NCBI GenBank assembly: GCA_963597615.1
Contig: CAVBQS010000022.1
Location: 62,001 to 126,000, forward strand
DNA length: 64,000 bases
Reading direction: 5' to 3'
From: CAKRJP01 sp963597615
Lineage (GTDB): Bacteria; Bacillota; Clostridia; Lachnospirales; Lachnospiraceae
Part shown: one piece after another, positions 15,257 to 24,187 of the stretch
How the letters are laid out: each line of letters opens with the position of its first letter
Numbering within the stretch: position 1 is the stretch's first letter
Notes under the pieces: model-generated
What the model was told of the DNA's origin: nothing
Seen by the model: only the letters and a program-made list of their open reading frames with translations
Database searches by the model: none
Position numbers and translations under genes: made by a program

Positions 15257-17377
15257 TTAGCATTCTTCCTGCTCTTTATCTTTTAAAGGAAGCTGCATAT
15301 AAATTCCCATACCGTTAACACTATGAGCATAGACACTTCCATGATAGTGCTCCACAATAGCTTTTACCTGGGCCAGTCCCAATCCATTTCCACTGACTCT
15401 GTTAGAGCCTTGGAAATTCAGATCAAAGATCTGTGGAAGTTCCCTGGCCGGAAGTCCCTTTCCGTTATCCTTACATGCGATAAAGATACTATCCTCTGCC
15501 TGCGATACAGTAATAACCAAATTTCCATTGCGCTGCATGTACTTCATAGAATTATCAATAATGTTTTGAATAGCAAACTCCATATAACGCTTGTCTGCTT
15601 GGTACATAATCTTTTCACTGGAAGTGGAGACTTCTAATCGAATACCCAGCTGACTACACTGGAGTCTCATTTGTTCTACCACACCCTCTACCAGGCTAAT
15701 AAGGTCGATCTCTTCCACCCGCTCTCTTGGAGGTAAAATACTGGTAAGACTAGTATTGTCCATGGCCTCCTCGTGTTTTTGCTTGGCCTCTTCTAAGAGT
15801 CCTGTCAAAGCCTGGTTTTTATTCTCTAGGCCAGTCATTTCTCCCTTAAGCTCTGCAATCTTGTGAGACAGCTGGTCATTGCCTTCCTGAAGGCTTGTAT
15901 TTTCCTGGCGAAGTCTGGCCATCTGGGCTGCATCCTGCTTCTTTTGAATTCGCAGGTCATCCATTTCGCTCTTTTTTTCTTTCCTGCTTCCACTAAATAG
16001 TTTCTTTTTGGGCTTATCATCTAGCCAGTCATCCATGCCATCTGTATCTGGGGCACCAGATGTAAGAGCATCCTCCGGCTTCATATCATCTTTAAAGAGT
16101 TCATCAATTTCTGAATCCCGTCTACTAAGCTGTACCCGAAGCGTAATGAGCCGAATAATCAAGAGCAGGAAAATTGCTGCTGCAAGACCCACGCACAGAT
16201 AAATGTTATCCATGACCGTCTGATAAATTTTACCGATAACCCCATCGGAGGATGCGGGACCTTCACTAATTACCATAGGTTCATCCTGGCTCTCGTCTTC
16301 TAATTCCTGATCAATGTCACACTTTTGGTAGGTTTCTTCCTCAGAGTCATACTCGTAAAAGCACTTTTCCCCCTTACTGTCAATGGCATAGATGAGATAA
16401 TATCCATCTTTTTCCATGTTCTGCCAAACGGGAAATTCTTTTCCATTTATAGTTAAGGTAGTCTCCTGATATTTAGAAGGAAGTTCTACATTGTCGTCGC
16501 TTAATACCACAATGGTCGCAGTTTCAGAGATAGAAATTTCTGCATAAAGAAAGAAAGTTTGGGATTCTTTATCATATAAGAAGAAATCGCTGCCAGTCTC
16601 CTGCTCCTCTGTATCAGCGTCCTTTGTATCAGCATCCTCTGCAGACTCTGTATCTTCCGTGTTCTCCAGGGGACTTAAATAAGCAAGATAAACACCGCTT
16701 GCTTCCTTGTACCCCATGGAGTAGTCTTTGTCCTTGTAGGTAACTGCAGCCTTCTTATAGCCTTGAGGTAGTTCTTTCTCATCAAAATCACTTATGGTAT
16801 AGGAAATACCATTAACTACTACTGTGTCATCCGCTTCATCCTTCTCTTCATCTTTTGCAGCGTCTTCCGTCTTCTTCTGACTGTCAGCATCTTCTTGCTT
16901 TTCATCCTTGGTTTCTGTATCTGCTACGGTTTCTACTTTTGAAGAATCTCCCGCCGCAATGGTAACTGTAGAGTTTCCTGCGGAGAAATTGCAGGAGATC
17001 TCTCCCTGGGTATCGATATTTTGTTTGGTAACCTGAATCTGGGTTCCGCCTTCCTTTAGAGCCTGGAAATTCATGATAAACGTTTCTCCCTTAGCTCCGG
17101 CATTTCCTGTACAGGTTAAGGTTCCATCTCCAGAATCAGTTACCTTATCTCCCGATATAAATTTTAAGGCTGAGGTATCATAACTTAAAATCAATTCGTC
17201 ACTGACCAAGGTATCGTCTGTCACCGTAACCATGCATCTTACTTCAACTGTCTCTCCAACAGCCGTATCGGGATCTGAAAATGCTATATTACCGGAAGCT
17301 GCAAAGGTTACGACAGGAATCTGCGTGAGCAAAACTCCTGCACAGGCCAAGGCAGCCAAAACTTTTTTATATTTCAC
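15257..17377 (-). CDS. Cohesin-domain membrane protein with cytoplasmic histidine-kinase-type ATPase
   Basis: This 706-residue protein uses a GTG start with AAAGGAGG upstream. It has a signal peptide (1-27), then an extracellular cohesin-like domain (about 28-142: DTAVGETVEVRC, LILSYDTSALKF, FIMNFQAL). A long acidic linker and a second mixed domain (185-370) follow, then one transmembrane helix (about 391-414), a coiled coil (475-538) and a C-terminal HATPase_c domain (590-698) with N box IQNIIDNSMKY, G1 DNGKGLP and G2 GNGLGL. No H-box (HExxTP-like) is present before the ATPase. The only candidates, His 505 and His 535, lie inside the coiled coil. No response regulator is adjacent. It is probably a surface sensor with unusual signalling. 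It lies just after cbiC and just before the panE-like gene. Confidence 0.8.
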   Translation of the reverse strand: MKYKKVLAALACAGVLLTQIPVVTFAASGNIAFSDPDTAVGETVEVRCMVTVTDDTLVSDELILSYDTSALKFISGDKVTDSGDGTLTCTGNAGAKGETFIMNFQALKEGGTQIQVTKQNIDTQGEISCNFSAGNSTVTIAAGDSSKVETVADTETKDEKQEDADSQKKTEDAAKDEEKDEADDTVVVNGISYTISDFDEKELPQGYKKAAVTYKDKDYSMGYKEASGVYLAYLSPLENTEDTESAEDADTKDADTEEQETGSDFFLYDKESQTFFLYAEISISETATIVVLSDDNVELPSKYQETTLTINGKEFPVWQNMEKDGYYLIYAIDSKGEKCFYEYDSEEETYQKCDIDQELEDESQDEPMVISEGPASSDGVIGKIYQTVMDNIYLCVGLAAAIFLLLIIRLITLRVQLSRRDSEIDELFKDDMKPEDALTSGAPDTDGMDDWLDDKPKKKLFSGSRKEKKSEMDDLRIQKKQDAAQMARLRQENTSLQEGNDQLSHKIAELKGEMTGLENKNQALTGLLEEAKQKHEEAMDNTSLTSILPPRERVEEIDLISLVEGVVEQMRLQCSQLGIRLEVSTSSEKIMYQADKRYMEFAIQNIIDNSMKYMQRNGNLVITVSQAEDSIFIACKDNGKGLPARELPQIFDLNFQGSNRVSGNGLGLAQVKAIVEHYHGSVYAHSVNGMGIYMQLPLKDKEQEEC

Positions 17378-17428
17378 AGGTAAAATCCTCCTTTATTTCT
17401 TCCCTTTTGGACTTTCACTTGCCCATTA

Positions 17429-18070
17429 TTATAGGCTATAAAGCAGTGCATTGCAAATGCAGGCTGCAATATTGCTGCCCCCTTTTCGACCTTTTGCCAC
17501 AATATAGGGAACCTTATTTTGAGACACAATTAATTCCTTGGCTGGCTCCACATTTACAAAACCAACCGGCACTCCTATTACAAGCTCTGGAGTGATCCGT
17601 CCCTCTTCTATTAATTCATACAAATGAATCAAAGCTGTAGGCGCATTTCCTACGGCGATGATTAAGGGTTCTTTTAACTGACAAGCTTTCTCCATGCTGG
17701 CCACAGCCCTGGTAGTTCCATTTTCATTTGCCTTTTTTGCCACATCTTCATCAGACATAAAGCAATAAACTTGTCCACCAAAACTCTCCAAACGTTTCTT
17801 ATTAATACCAGACTTTCCCATGTTGGTGTCTGTAAGAATGGAGGCCCCATTTTTTATAGCCTCCCTGGCTCTTGCAATGGCATCTTCCGAAAATAACAAG
17901 TTTCTTGCATAATCAAAATCTGCACTGGTATGAATACACCGCATAGTTATAGGAGCCTCTTTTTGTGGAAGAATAATTCCCATTTCTTTTAACTCCTGAC
18001 CGATGATCTCAAAACTTCGCTTCTCAATATCTGCCGGAAGCACATGCTCAAACTTTATCTCTTTATTCAT
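17429..18070 (-). CDS. cbiC: Cobalt-precorrin-8 methylmutase CbiC
   Basis: A 213-residue enzyme that moves the C-11 methyl group to C-12, converting cobalt-precorrin-8 to cobyrinate. RCIHTSADFDYA (about residues 44-55) contains the catalytic histidine. The family motifs ILTDTNMGKSGI, AVGNAPTALI and GVPVGFVNVEPAK are present, with KGRKGGSNIAACICNALL at the end. It is the last recognisable cobalamin gene of the operon, 3 bp after cbiP. Confidence 0.93.
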   Translation of the reverse strand: MNKEIKFEHVLPADIEKRSFEIIGQELKEMGIILPQKEAPITMRCIHTSADFDYARNLLFSEDAIARAREAIKNGASILTDTNMGKSGINKKRLESFGGQVYCFMSDEDVAKKANENGTTRAVASMEKACQLKEPLIIAVGNAPTALIHLYELIEEGRITPELVIGVPVGFVNVEPAKELIVSQNKVPYIVAKGRKGGSNIAACICNALLYSL

Positions 18071-18073
18071 GGA

Positions 18074-19606
18074 TTAGCTGTCCCTTCCTTCTAAAATCTC
18101 ATATATTTTCTCCAGATCCAGGTGTTTTCTAAGTTCCCCCGCCAAGAGATCATATTGACTTTCTTTAAAAGCCTGATAGTCCATCCCTGCATCTTCTAAG
18201 GAAACCATAGCCTCCATTCCTTTTTTCTTTGTTAATATAGAAAGAAGTTTCTGATTAATCTCCCCCGAATCGAAGATTCCATGGACGTAAGTGCCATAAA
18301 CATTTCCCTTGTTTCTTCCATCTAAGGAAGCTTCCTTTGTAATTTCATCGACAATCTCTGTCATGGAAGCCACAGACTGGGAAGAAGAATCTATACTCTC
18401 TCCCATGTGTATCTCATAGCCTTCAAAGGCCACTCCCTCTAATTCTTTCAAGTCTCCTTCCAAGGAAAGAAACTTTCCCGTGACTCTAGTCCTTCTTTTT
18501 TCTCCAAAAAACCTTGTATTCATAGGAAGCAGTTTCATGCCAGCAACTTTTTCGCCAGCTGCCGATTCTAACTTCATAGGATCCTCTAAAGATTGTCCCA
18601 GCATTTGATACCCTCCACAGATACCAAAAATCAAACAGCCAGCTGCCGCCGCCTTTAAGATAGCAGCCTCTAATCCATTCTGTCTCATCCACAAAAGATC
18701 TTCTATGGTATTTTTGGTTCCCGGCAGAATAATCATATCTGGATGCTTTAAATCCTTGGCCCTATGGACATAGTGAAGGTTGATGCCATTGGTATTTTCC
18801 AGCACTTGAAAATCTGTGAAATTAGAAATTTTAGGAAACCTGATCACAGCCACATCCACCCAACCGTCTTCTGAGCTTCTGTCAAATCGTTCTGTGAGGC
18901 TGTCCTCATCTTCAATTTCCACCTGAAGATAAGGTGCCACCCCCACCACCGGAACCTGAGCTCTTTCTTCTAGCATCTGGATTCCCGGATCTAGGATGGT
19001 CTTATCTCCCCGAAATTTATTAATAATCAGACCCTTTACTCTCTCTTTTTCTTCTTCTTCCAAAAGCATCATAGTTCCCAGAAGCTGGGCAAAGACCCCT
19101 CCCCTGTCAATATCTCCAACCAAAAGCACAGGAGCATCCACCAACTTGGCAAGTCCCATATTTACAATGTCATCACTTTTTAAATTAATCTCTGCAGGGC
19201 TTCCAGCTCCTTCTATAACAATAATATCAAATTCTTCTTCCAGGGAATGAAAGGCTTTCATAATATCAGGAATTAGTTTCTTTTTATAGGCAAAATAATC
19301 CCTAGCCTTCATATTTCCCAAGACTTCCCCATTTACAATAACCTGGGAACCTACATCATTGGTGGGCTTGAGCAAAATAGGATTCATGGACACTAAAGGA
19401 GCAATTCCTGCTGCTTCCGCCTGAACCACCTGGGCTCTTCCCATTTCCAAACCCTCTTCTGTAATAAAGGAATTTAGGGCCATATTTTGGGATTTAAAGG
19501 GAGCAACCTTGTAGCCATCCTGATGAAAAATTCTGCACAGTCCCGCACAGATCAAACTTTTTCCAGCATTGGACATGGTGCCCTGTATCATAATTTTTTT
19601 AGCCAC
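18074..19606 (-). CDS. cbiP: Cobyric acid synthase CbiP
   Basis: This glutamine-dependent amidotransferase amidates cobyrinate a,c-diamide at four positions to give cobyric acid. The start is a GTG. I prefer 19606 (giving a MAKKIMIQGT-type N-terminus like the family) over the in-frame GTG at 19624. The N-terminal ATP site is MIQGTMSNAGKSLICAGL. IEGAGSPAEINL and VGDIDRGGVFAQL are typical. The C-terminal class I glutaminase has FGICGGYQMLG with the nucleophilic cysteine, and a later YGTYVHGIFD with the histidine. It overlaps the upstream cobD-like gene by 8 bp. Confidence 0.93.
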   Translation of the reverse strand: MAKKIMIQGTMSNAGKSLICAGLCRIFHQDGYKVAPFKSQNMALNSFITEEGLEMGRAQVVQAEAAGIAPLVSMNPILLKPTNDVGSQVIVNGEVLGNMKARDYFAYKKKLIPDIMKAFHSLEEEFDIIVIEGAGSPAEINLKSDDIVNMGLAKLVDAPVLLVGDIDRGGVFAQLLGTMMLLEEEEKERVKGLIINKFRGDKTILDPGIQMLEERAQVPVVGVAPYLQVEIEDEDSLTERFDRSSEDGWVDVAVIRFPKISNFTDFQVLENTNGINLHYVHRAKDLKHPDMIILPGTKNTIEDLLWMRQNGLEAAILKAAAAGCLIFGICGGYQMLGQSLEDPMKLESAAGEKVAGMKLLPMNTRFFGEKRRTRVTGKFLSLEGDLKELEGVAFEGYEIHMGESIDSSSQSVASMTEIVDEITKEASLDGRNKGNVYGTYVHGIFDSGEINQKLLSILTKKKGMEAMVSLEDAGMDYQAFKESQYDLLAGELRKHLDLEKIYEILEGRDS

Positions 19607-20693
19607 TTGCTCCACCTTCCTCACTTATGCTTCTTAGCCATTTCATTAAGCGCCGATTTTCTTCCCTACTCTTAATTGCAATCCGGTAATCTCCCTTTGA
19701 AAGTCCCGGGTAATTACTACAGTCTCGAATCAGGATTTGATCAGCCAGGGCCTGCTGATATAGGTCTTGACAGTTTTTTCCAGAAAAGAAAATATAATTA
19801 GCCTTAGAGCCATAGATTTCATAGCCTAAGGTCTTCAGCTGATCTATCATGAGCTTTTTCTCTTTTTTTAGATATTCTTTGGTTTCTATTAAATACTTAT
19901 CTGCATCTTTCAAGGCTTCTACACCACAAAGTTGGGCTGGCAGGGACACATGCCAGCTAGGAAGTCCCGCCTCCATATTCTGCAGCAATTCCTCCTGACA
20001 GCTAATACCATAACCCAACCGAAGTCCAGGCATAGCAAAGATTTTTGTAAAAGCCTTCAAAATAAAGAGGTTAGGGTATTCTTGATAAAAGGGCAACATA
20101 TCGTAAGAGGAACTGTCTTCAAGAAAATCTAAGAAGCATTCATCCAAAAGCACCGGGATAAAGTATGCCTTTGCCAAATTTAATATTTCTATCAATAAAC
20201 TTCTTTCAATTACTTCCCCTGTAGGATTTCCTGGATTACAAAGAAAAACCATTCCAAGGTCTGGTGTGATGGAATTTAGAATATCTCCCTTTACCTTAAA
20301 TCCATCTTCCCTTTTACAATGGTAATAATGGCAGCTAGTCCCCCAAGCTTTCAGGGCTCTTTCATATTCAGAAAAAGCCGGCTCTACAAGAAGGGTCTTT
20401 TCTGGCTTTATAGTTTGGACCAAACTATAAATCAGTTCTGCCGCCCCATTTCCACAGATGATGTGGTCTGCTTTTACCTTCTCATAGGAGGCAAGGTCTT
20501 CCCTTAGCTTCTGACAGACTGGGTCTGGGTAATGAACAATATCCATGCTATGCTGCCTTAGGGCTTTCACCACAGAATCCGGTGCCCCTAAAGGATTAGT
20601 ATTTACGGAGAAATCCATTTCCACCCTATGTCTATAGATATCCCCACCGTGGGCTGGAAAACTCTCTAAATTTTTTGAATATGTCTTATCCAA
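19599..20693 (-). CDS. cobD: CobD-like threonine-phosphate decarboxylase (PLP enzyme)
   Basis: A 364-residue class I/II aminotransferase-fold protein like CobD, which makes (R)-1-amino-2-propanol phosphate for the nucleotide loop. It has DFSVNTNPLGAPDSV near the N-terminus, CGNGAAELIYSL, FLCNPGNPTGEV and LKAFTKIFAMPGLRLGYG, in which the lysine should bind PLP. The C-terminus ends RDCSNYPGL...YRIAIKSREEN. The start is TTG with GGAGG upstream. Its place beside cbiB, whose product uses the aminopropanol phosphate, supports CobD rather than histidinol-phosphate aminotransferase, which is similar in sequence. Confidence 0.85.
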   Translation of the reverse strand: MDKTYSKNLESFPAHGGDIYRHRVEMDFSVNTNPLGAPDSVVKALRQHSMDIVHYPDPVCQKLREDLASYEKVKADHIICGNGAAELIYSLVQTIKPEKTLLVEPAFSEYERALKAWGTSCHYYHCKREDGFKVKGDILNSITPDLGMVFLCNPGNPTGEVIERSLLIEILNLAKAYFIPVLLDECFLDFLEDSSSYDMLPFYQEYPNLFILKAFTKIFAMPGLRLGYGISCQEELLQNMEAGLPSWHVSLPAQLCGVEALKDADKYLIETKEYLKKEKKLMIDQLKTLGYEIYGSKANYIFFSGKNCQDLYQQALADQILIRDCSNYPGLSKGDYRIAIKSREENRRLMKWLRSISEEGGASG

Positions 20694-20744
20694 GGCTCCT
20701 TCCTCCAGCTTATTATTCGCAAAATTATTCTTTGCAAAAGAATT

Positions 20745-21731
20745 TTAAACATTTCTCAGAATACAAAATTTAATAATCCACATAAGGACTAAGGCAATCA
20801 GGCAGGTTCCATAAAGCAATTTGTGAGACCTTTTTATGTCCACTAATTCAATATCTCGAAGAGAATCTCCTATGGTAGGTTTTTGATATAATTCTCCAAA
20901 ATACCAGGCATCCCCCGCTAACTGCACTCTCAAGGCTCCGGCCATTACAGCTTCCGTCTGGGCCGCATTGGGGCTTTTATGATTTTTCCGATCTCTTTTA
21001 TAAATTTTTATGGCATTTTTCATATCAAAGCCTAAAAGCCCGCTGGCTAAAATCATAAAAACAGCTGCCAGTCTTGCAGGAATAAAATTCACCAGATCAT
21101 CTAACTTTGCTGCAAAGGTTCCAAAATATTTATAGGTCTCATTTTTATAACCAATCATGGAATCCATGGTATTTACTGCCTTGTAAGTCCATCCTAAAGT
21201 GGCTCCCCCTATCATCATATAAAAAAGCGGGGCCACAATGCCGTCGGAAGTATTCTCTGCCACAGTTTCCACACAGGCCTTCACCACTCCAGTTTCTGTA
21301 AGACATTCCGTGTCCCTGCCTACAATCATGGACACTGCCTTTCTTCCTGCATCCAAGCTTTCCTTTAAGGCTACATATACCTTATCACTTTCATCTTTTA
21401 AGGACTTGGTAGCAAGAATCTGATAGCACATAAAGCTCTCCACTAAAAGTCCCAGCACAAAATGAAGGCCATAGCAAAACTCTAGGATTCCATAGGGGAC
21501 TGCCGTGCTGATGCTGATCACTACTAGGGCCAAAAGGGCTCCCCCTATCCGCTGACCTATTTTATTCTTTGGCAAAAAGCCTCTTATAATTTTTTCCGTC
21601 CGGAAAATCAAGGCCCCAATAAGCCGCACCGGATGATACATCCATCTGGGATCCCCTAAAATCAGATCCAATATAAATCCTGCCATCACTGGCAGAAGAA
21701 GCCTCCACAACAAGTTCATAGCCCTCTCCAT
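20745..21731 (-). CDS. cbiB: Adenosylcobinamide-phosphate synthase CbiB
   Basis: A 328-residue membrane protein that attaches aminopropanol (phosphate) to adenosylcobyric acid. The diagnostic N-terminal motif LDLILGDPRWMYHPVRLIG is at about residues 20-38. TVAENTSDGIVAPLFYMMIGG and the AVNTMDSMIGYKNE region are also conserved. There are several hydrophobic segments. The first 170 bp overlap, in a different frame, the 3' end of the cobC phosphatase gene. Because the LGDPRW motif lies in that overlap, both frames seem to be used. Confidence 0.92.
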   Translation of the reverse strand: MERAMNLLWRLLLPVMAGFILDLILGDPRWMYHPVRLIGALIFRTEKIIRGFLPKNKIGQRIGGALLALVVISISTAVPYGILEFCYGLHFVLGLLVESFMCYQILATKSLKDESDKVYVALKESLDAGRKAVSMIVGRDTECLTETGVVKACVETVAENTSDGIVAPLFYMMIGGATLGWTYKAVNTMDSMIGYKNETYKYFGTFAAKLDDLVNFIPARLAAVFMILASGLLGFDMKNAIKIYKRDRKNHKSPNAAQTEAVMAGALRVQLAGDAWYFGELYQKPTIGDSLRDIELVDIKRSHKLLYGTCLIALVLMWIIKFCILRNV

Positions 21732-22248
21732 TTTCTATTTGATAATCATAATAATTTCCCCTAGGATAACCATAACGTTCCATAATACTCATAATGGTTC
21801 CACCATGGGCAATAACTGCCACTCTAGTAACATGAAGTTCCAGACATTGTTTTAACATCTCTTCAAAGCAAAGAAGGCTTCTTTCTTGGAAACTTTCTCT
21901 GCTTTCTCCTTCAGGGAAAGGCAGCGTCCCTCCACTGTCCACCCACTGCTGGTACTGGGAGCAGTCAGAAAGTTCCAAATAATTTTTTCCTTCAAATATT
22001 CCAAAATCGCACTCTCTAAAATCTGTAAGAACCTGAAATTCCTGGTCCGGATAAATTAACTGTGCCGTCTCCAGACATCTCTTCATGGGACTTACAAAAG
22101 TTTTCTCGACTTTAGGATATTTTTTTATATCTCTAGAAATTTTCTGCCTTCCCTCTTCACAGAGAGACTCATCTGTCCTTCCAATATATCTTTTTTTTAG
22201 ATTTCCCTCCGTCAGGCCATGACGGATAAGAACGATGTCTATTTTCAT
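21562..22248 (-). CDS. cobC: Histidine phosphatase, alpha-ribazole phosphatase CobC type
   Basis: This 228-residue protein of the phosphoglycerate-mutase-like family opens with IVLIRHGLTEGN, which carries the phospho-accepting histidine. It has FVSPMKRCLETA, FRECDFGIFEGKNY and VAVIAHGGTIMSIM with the second catalytic histidine. In the cobalamin operon it most likely removes phosphate from alpha-ribazole phosphate or from cobalamin phosphate. The catalytic core ends near residue 170. The remaining 56 residues are encoded inside the cbiB gene in another frame, which is an unusually long overlap. Confidence 0.85.
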   Translation of the reverse strand: MKIDIVLIRHGLTEGNLKKRYIGRTDESLCEEGRQKISRDIKKYPKVEKTFVSPMKRCLETAQLIYPDQEFQVLTDFRECDFGIFEGKNYLELSDCSQYQQWVDSGGTLPFPEGESRESFQERSLLCFEEMLKQCLELHVTRVAVIAHGGTIMSIMERYGYPRGNYYDYQIENGEGYELVVEASSASDGRIYIGSDFRGSQMDVSSGAAYWGLDFPDGKNYKRLFAKE

Positions 22249-22279
22249 AGGACTTTCATCTCCAAAAAATCTTATGCCC

Positions 22280-22768
22280 TTATTTTATACGATTTCCAAT
22301 TCCACAGATTACCCGATAGACTTCTTCCGACTCTTTAGCCAGGGCTGTGCAAACTCTTCCCACCTGCTCCCTGTAGACTCTTTCCCCGTAATCTAGGGGG
22401 ACAATGCCATAACCGATTTCATCTGTAACAACTATTATATTAGGATTCTTCTCTAACAAATTCTTGGCAAAATCTCCTACAAAGTCTGTGTCTAAATCTT
22501 CTACAAGGTCTGTATCTAAATCTTCTGCAGTTTTCCCTAAAAACTTGGAATCAAGACTGGTCTCTGGATCCAAAAAATTGCCAACATATCGGTGAAAATG
22601 ATAGATTCCTGTGCAATAATAAATAGCTTCCCTGTCACAGGTCTCTCCATCGATCCAGTCACACTTCTCTGCCTTCTTATTTTCCATAAGATTTTTATCA
22701 GTTTTCCACAAATGTTCCTTGGCCCAGGAAAGTTTTCCCTGATAGGCCCCTCCAATTACCATTTTCAT
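22280..22768 (-). CDS. CobU-like protein with degenerate P-loop
   Basis: This 162-residue protein is shorter than CobU but shares its C-terminal signature: VVTDEIGYGIVPLDYGERVYREQVG, then an ending like CGIGNRIK. The nucleotide loop reads GGAYQGKLSW in place of GGxxSGKS, so the serine/threonine after lysine is leucine. An 8-residue tandem repeat (EDLDTDLV EDLDTDFV, 24-nt units) sits mid-protein. A normal CobU is encoded two genes upstream (23609-24187). This copy may have a partial, regulatory or altered activity in cobinamide processing. It follows cobS by 58 bp, with a weak hairpin in between. Confidence 0.7.
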   Translation of the reverse strand: MKMVIGGAYQGKLSWAKEHLWKTDKNLMENKKAEKCDWIDGETCDREAIYYCTGIYHFHRYVGNFLDPETSLDSKFLGKTAEDLDTDLVEDLDTDFVGDFAKNLLEKNPNIIVVTDEIGYGIVPLDYGERVYREQVGRVCTALAKESEEVYRVICGIGNRIK

Positions 22769-22796
22769 CTACTTTTTAACCTCTATCTTAAATTGC

Positions 22797-22819
22797 AAAA
22801 GGACCGAGCGTCCTCTTTA
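22797..22819 (-). terminator. Weak hairpin between cobS and the CobU-like gene
   Basis: In the minus direction AAAGAGGAC and GTCCTTTT pair with one wobble around GCTCG, followed by GC rather than a long U-run. It could attenuate expression of the downstream half of the operon, or be inert. Confidence 0.3.
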
Positions 22820-22826
22820 AGCGAAC

Positions 22827-23612
22827 TTATAAAGCCGTGCAAATCACCGCCACCAAAGCCATAAAAAGCTCTACCAGCTGCAAAAAATAGCCTGCCAAGT
22901 CTCCTGTGATTCCTCCAAATTTTTTCAGAGCCATATGATGATAGTAGGCAAAAACCGCTAGGGCCGTTATAAGGACAGCCCCTCCGGAAAGACCTGCTGT
23001 TAAAACCAAAAGAAGGCCCACCAGGATCACATAGGCAAGCAATACCATCTGGTCTACTTTCTTTTTTGCATTTTTTGAAAAGGTGGCCACCGACCCATCC
23101 CCAGATTTTCTAGCTTGGGGAAAGCGAAGGACAGAAAGACCCGACAAGGCTCTGGACAATACAAAGCCTAAGGAAATCAGTTTTATTGCGGTTCCATTTA
23201 GGGAAGAAAAAATCCCTAGATCTGCCACTAAGTACAATCCACAGGAAACAATGGCAAAGGCCCCTGTATGGGGGTCTTTTAAAATTTCCAATCTCCGCTC
23301 TCTTGGTTGGTAGGAGCTAATTGCATCCATGGTATCTAAAAAACCATCCATGTGAATTCCACCTGTGACCAAAAAAGGAATCAGCACAAATATAGCCGTC
23401 CAAAAAAAGTGGGAAAGGTTGCTGCCATGATGTTCCAAGGCCAGCATCAGCTGATATAGAAGCATCATAAGTCCACCAATGACTCCGCCGATTAAGGGAA
23501 AAAAGCACATGGTATGGGACATATTTTCCTCGGTCCAGTCTGCCCTGGGCATGGGAATCCTGCTGTACATTGAAAATGCAATTTTAAAACTGTTCCACCA
23601 TCTACTAATCAT
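22827..23612 (-). CDS. cobS: Adenosylcobinamide-GDP ribazoletransferase CobS
   Basis: A 261-residue membrane enzyme that joins adenosylcobinamide-GDP and alpha-ribazole (phosphate) to complete cobalamin. The N-terminal AFSMYSRIPMP and the metal-binding GGIHMDGFLDTMDAISS (about residues 85-101) are diagnostic, as is LEILKDPHTGAFAIVS. Five or more hydrophobic segments follow, with GGITGDLAGYFLQLVEL near the end. Its start overlaps the CobU stop by 4 bp. Confidence 0.95.
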   Translation of the reverse strand: MISRWWNSFKIAFSMYSRIPMPRADWTEENMSHTMCFFPLIGGVIGGLMMLLYQLMLALEHHGSNLSHFFWTAIFVLIPFLVTGGIHMDGFLDTMDAISSYQPRERRLEILKDPHTGAFAIVSCGLYLVADLGIFSSLNGTAIKLISLGFVLSRALSGLSVLRFPQARKSGDGSVATFSKNAKKKVDQMVLLAYVILVGLLLVLTAGLSGGAVLITALAVFAYYHHMALKKFGGITGDLAGYFLQLVELFMALVAVICTAL

Positions 23613-24187
23613 TCATCTATCCTTTCCTTAAGCCTTATAGGAATTCCGTAGACCACTTCCGTTACTAAGTCTGCCTGGCCTGCCAGGGCTTGGTTGATTC
23701 TTCCCAACACCTGCTGATAATTTTTTGTTTCCGGGGAATACTGAAGGCCATCCGCCGTTACCTCATTGGTAACAATTACAAAGGTATCTGTCTGCTGCTT
23801 TAGGTTTTCCACTCCCATTAGAACTGCTTTTATAACGCTTTCTTCTTCCCTCATAGTACCATCTGGCAAATAAAGTTCATTAGCCACTAGATTGGACATA
23901 CACTCTAAAAGGACTCCTGCATAGTTTTTTGTTTCTTTACAGCTAATATTTAATTGTTTTAGGTTGCGATAGCATTCCACCGTATAAAAGCCCTTAAAGG
24001 CCCGCATCTTTCGGTGTCTTTGAATCCGTTTCTTCGCTTCCTCTCCAAAGGGTTCCATGGTAGCTATATAGAGGAAGGAGCCTTCTCTTAAACCAGTCTT
24101 GGTCTCTCCATCATTTTTTTGAGTAAGCCAGTTTTCCCCATACTCTGATTTTCCGCTACCGCTTCCCCCTGTCACTAAATGCAACAT
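23609..24187 (-). CDS. cobU: Adenosylcobinamide kinase / phosphate guanylyltransferase CobU
   Basis: The bifunctional enzyme that phosphorylates adenosylcobinamide and transfers GMP to it. I place the start at ATG 24187 (GAGGA 8 bp upstream, protein starting MLHLVTGGSGSGKSEY) rather than the in-frame ATG at 24217. The P-loop GGSGSGKS is intact, as are YIATMEPFGEEAKKRIQRH with the guanylylated-histidine region, VLLECMSNLVANEL, VTNEV and the GIPIRLK C-terminus. It overlaps cobT by 32 bp and cobS by 4 bp. It is the catalytically normal member of the two CobU-like proteins here. Confidence 0.93.
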   Translation of the reverse strand: MLHLVTGGSGSGKSEYGENWLTQKNDGETKTGLREGSFLYIATMEPFGEEAKKRIQRHRKMRAFKGFYTVECYRNLKQLNISCKETKNYAGVLLECMSNLVANELYLPDGTMREEESVIKAVLMGVENLKQQTDTFVIVTNEVTADGLQYSPETKNYQQVLGRINQALAGQADLVTEVVYGIPIRLKERIDE

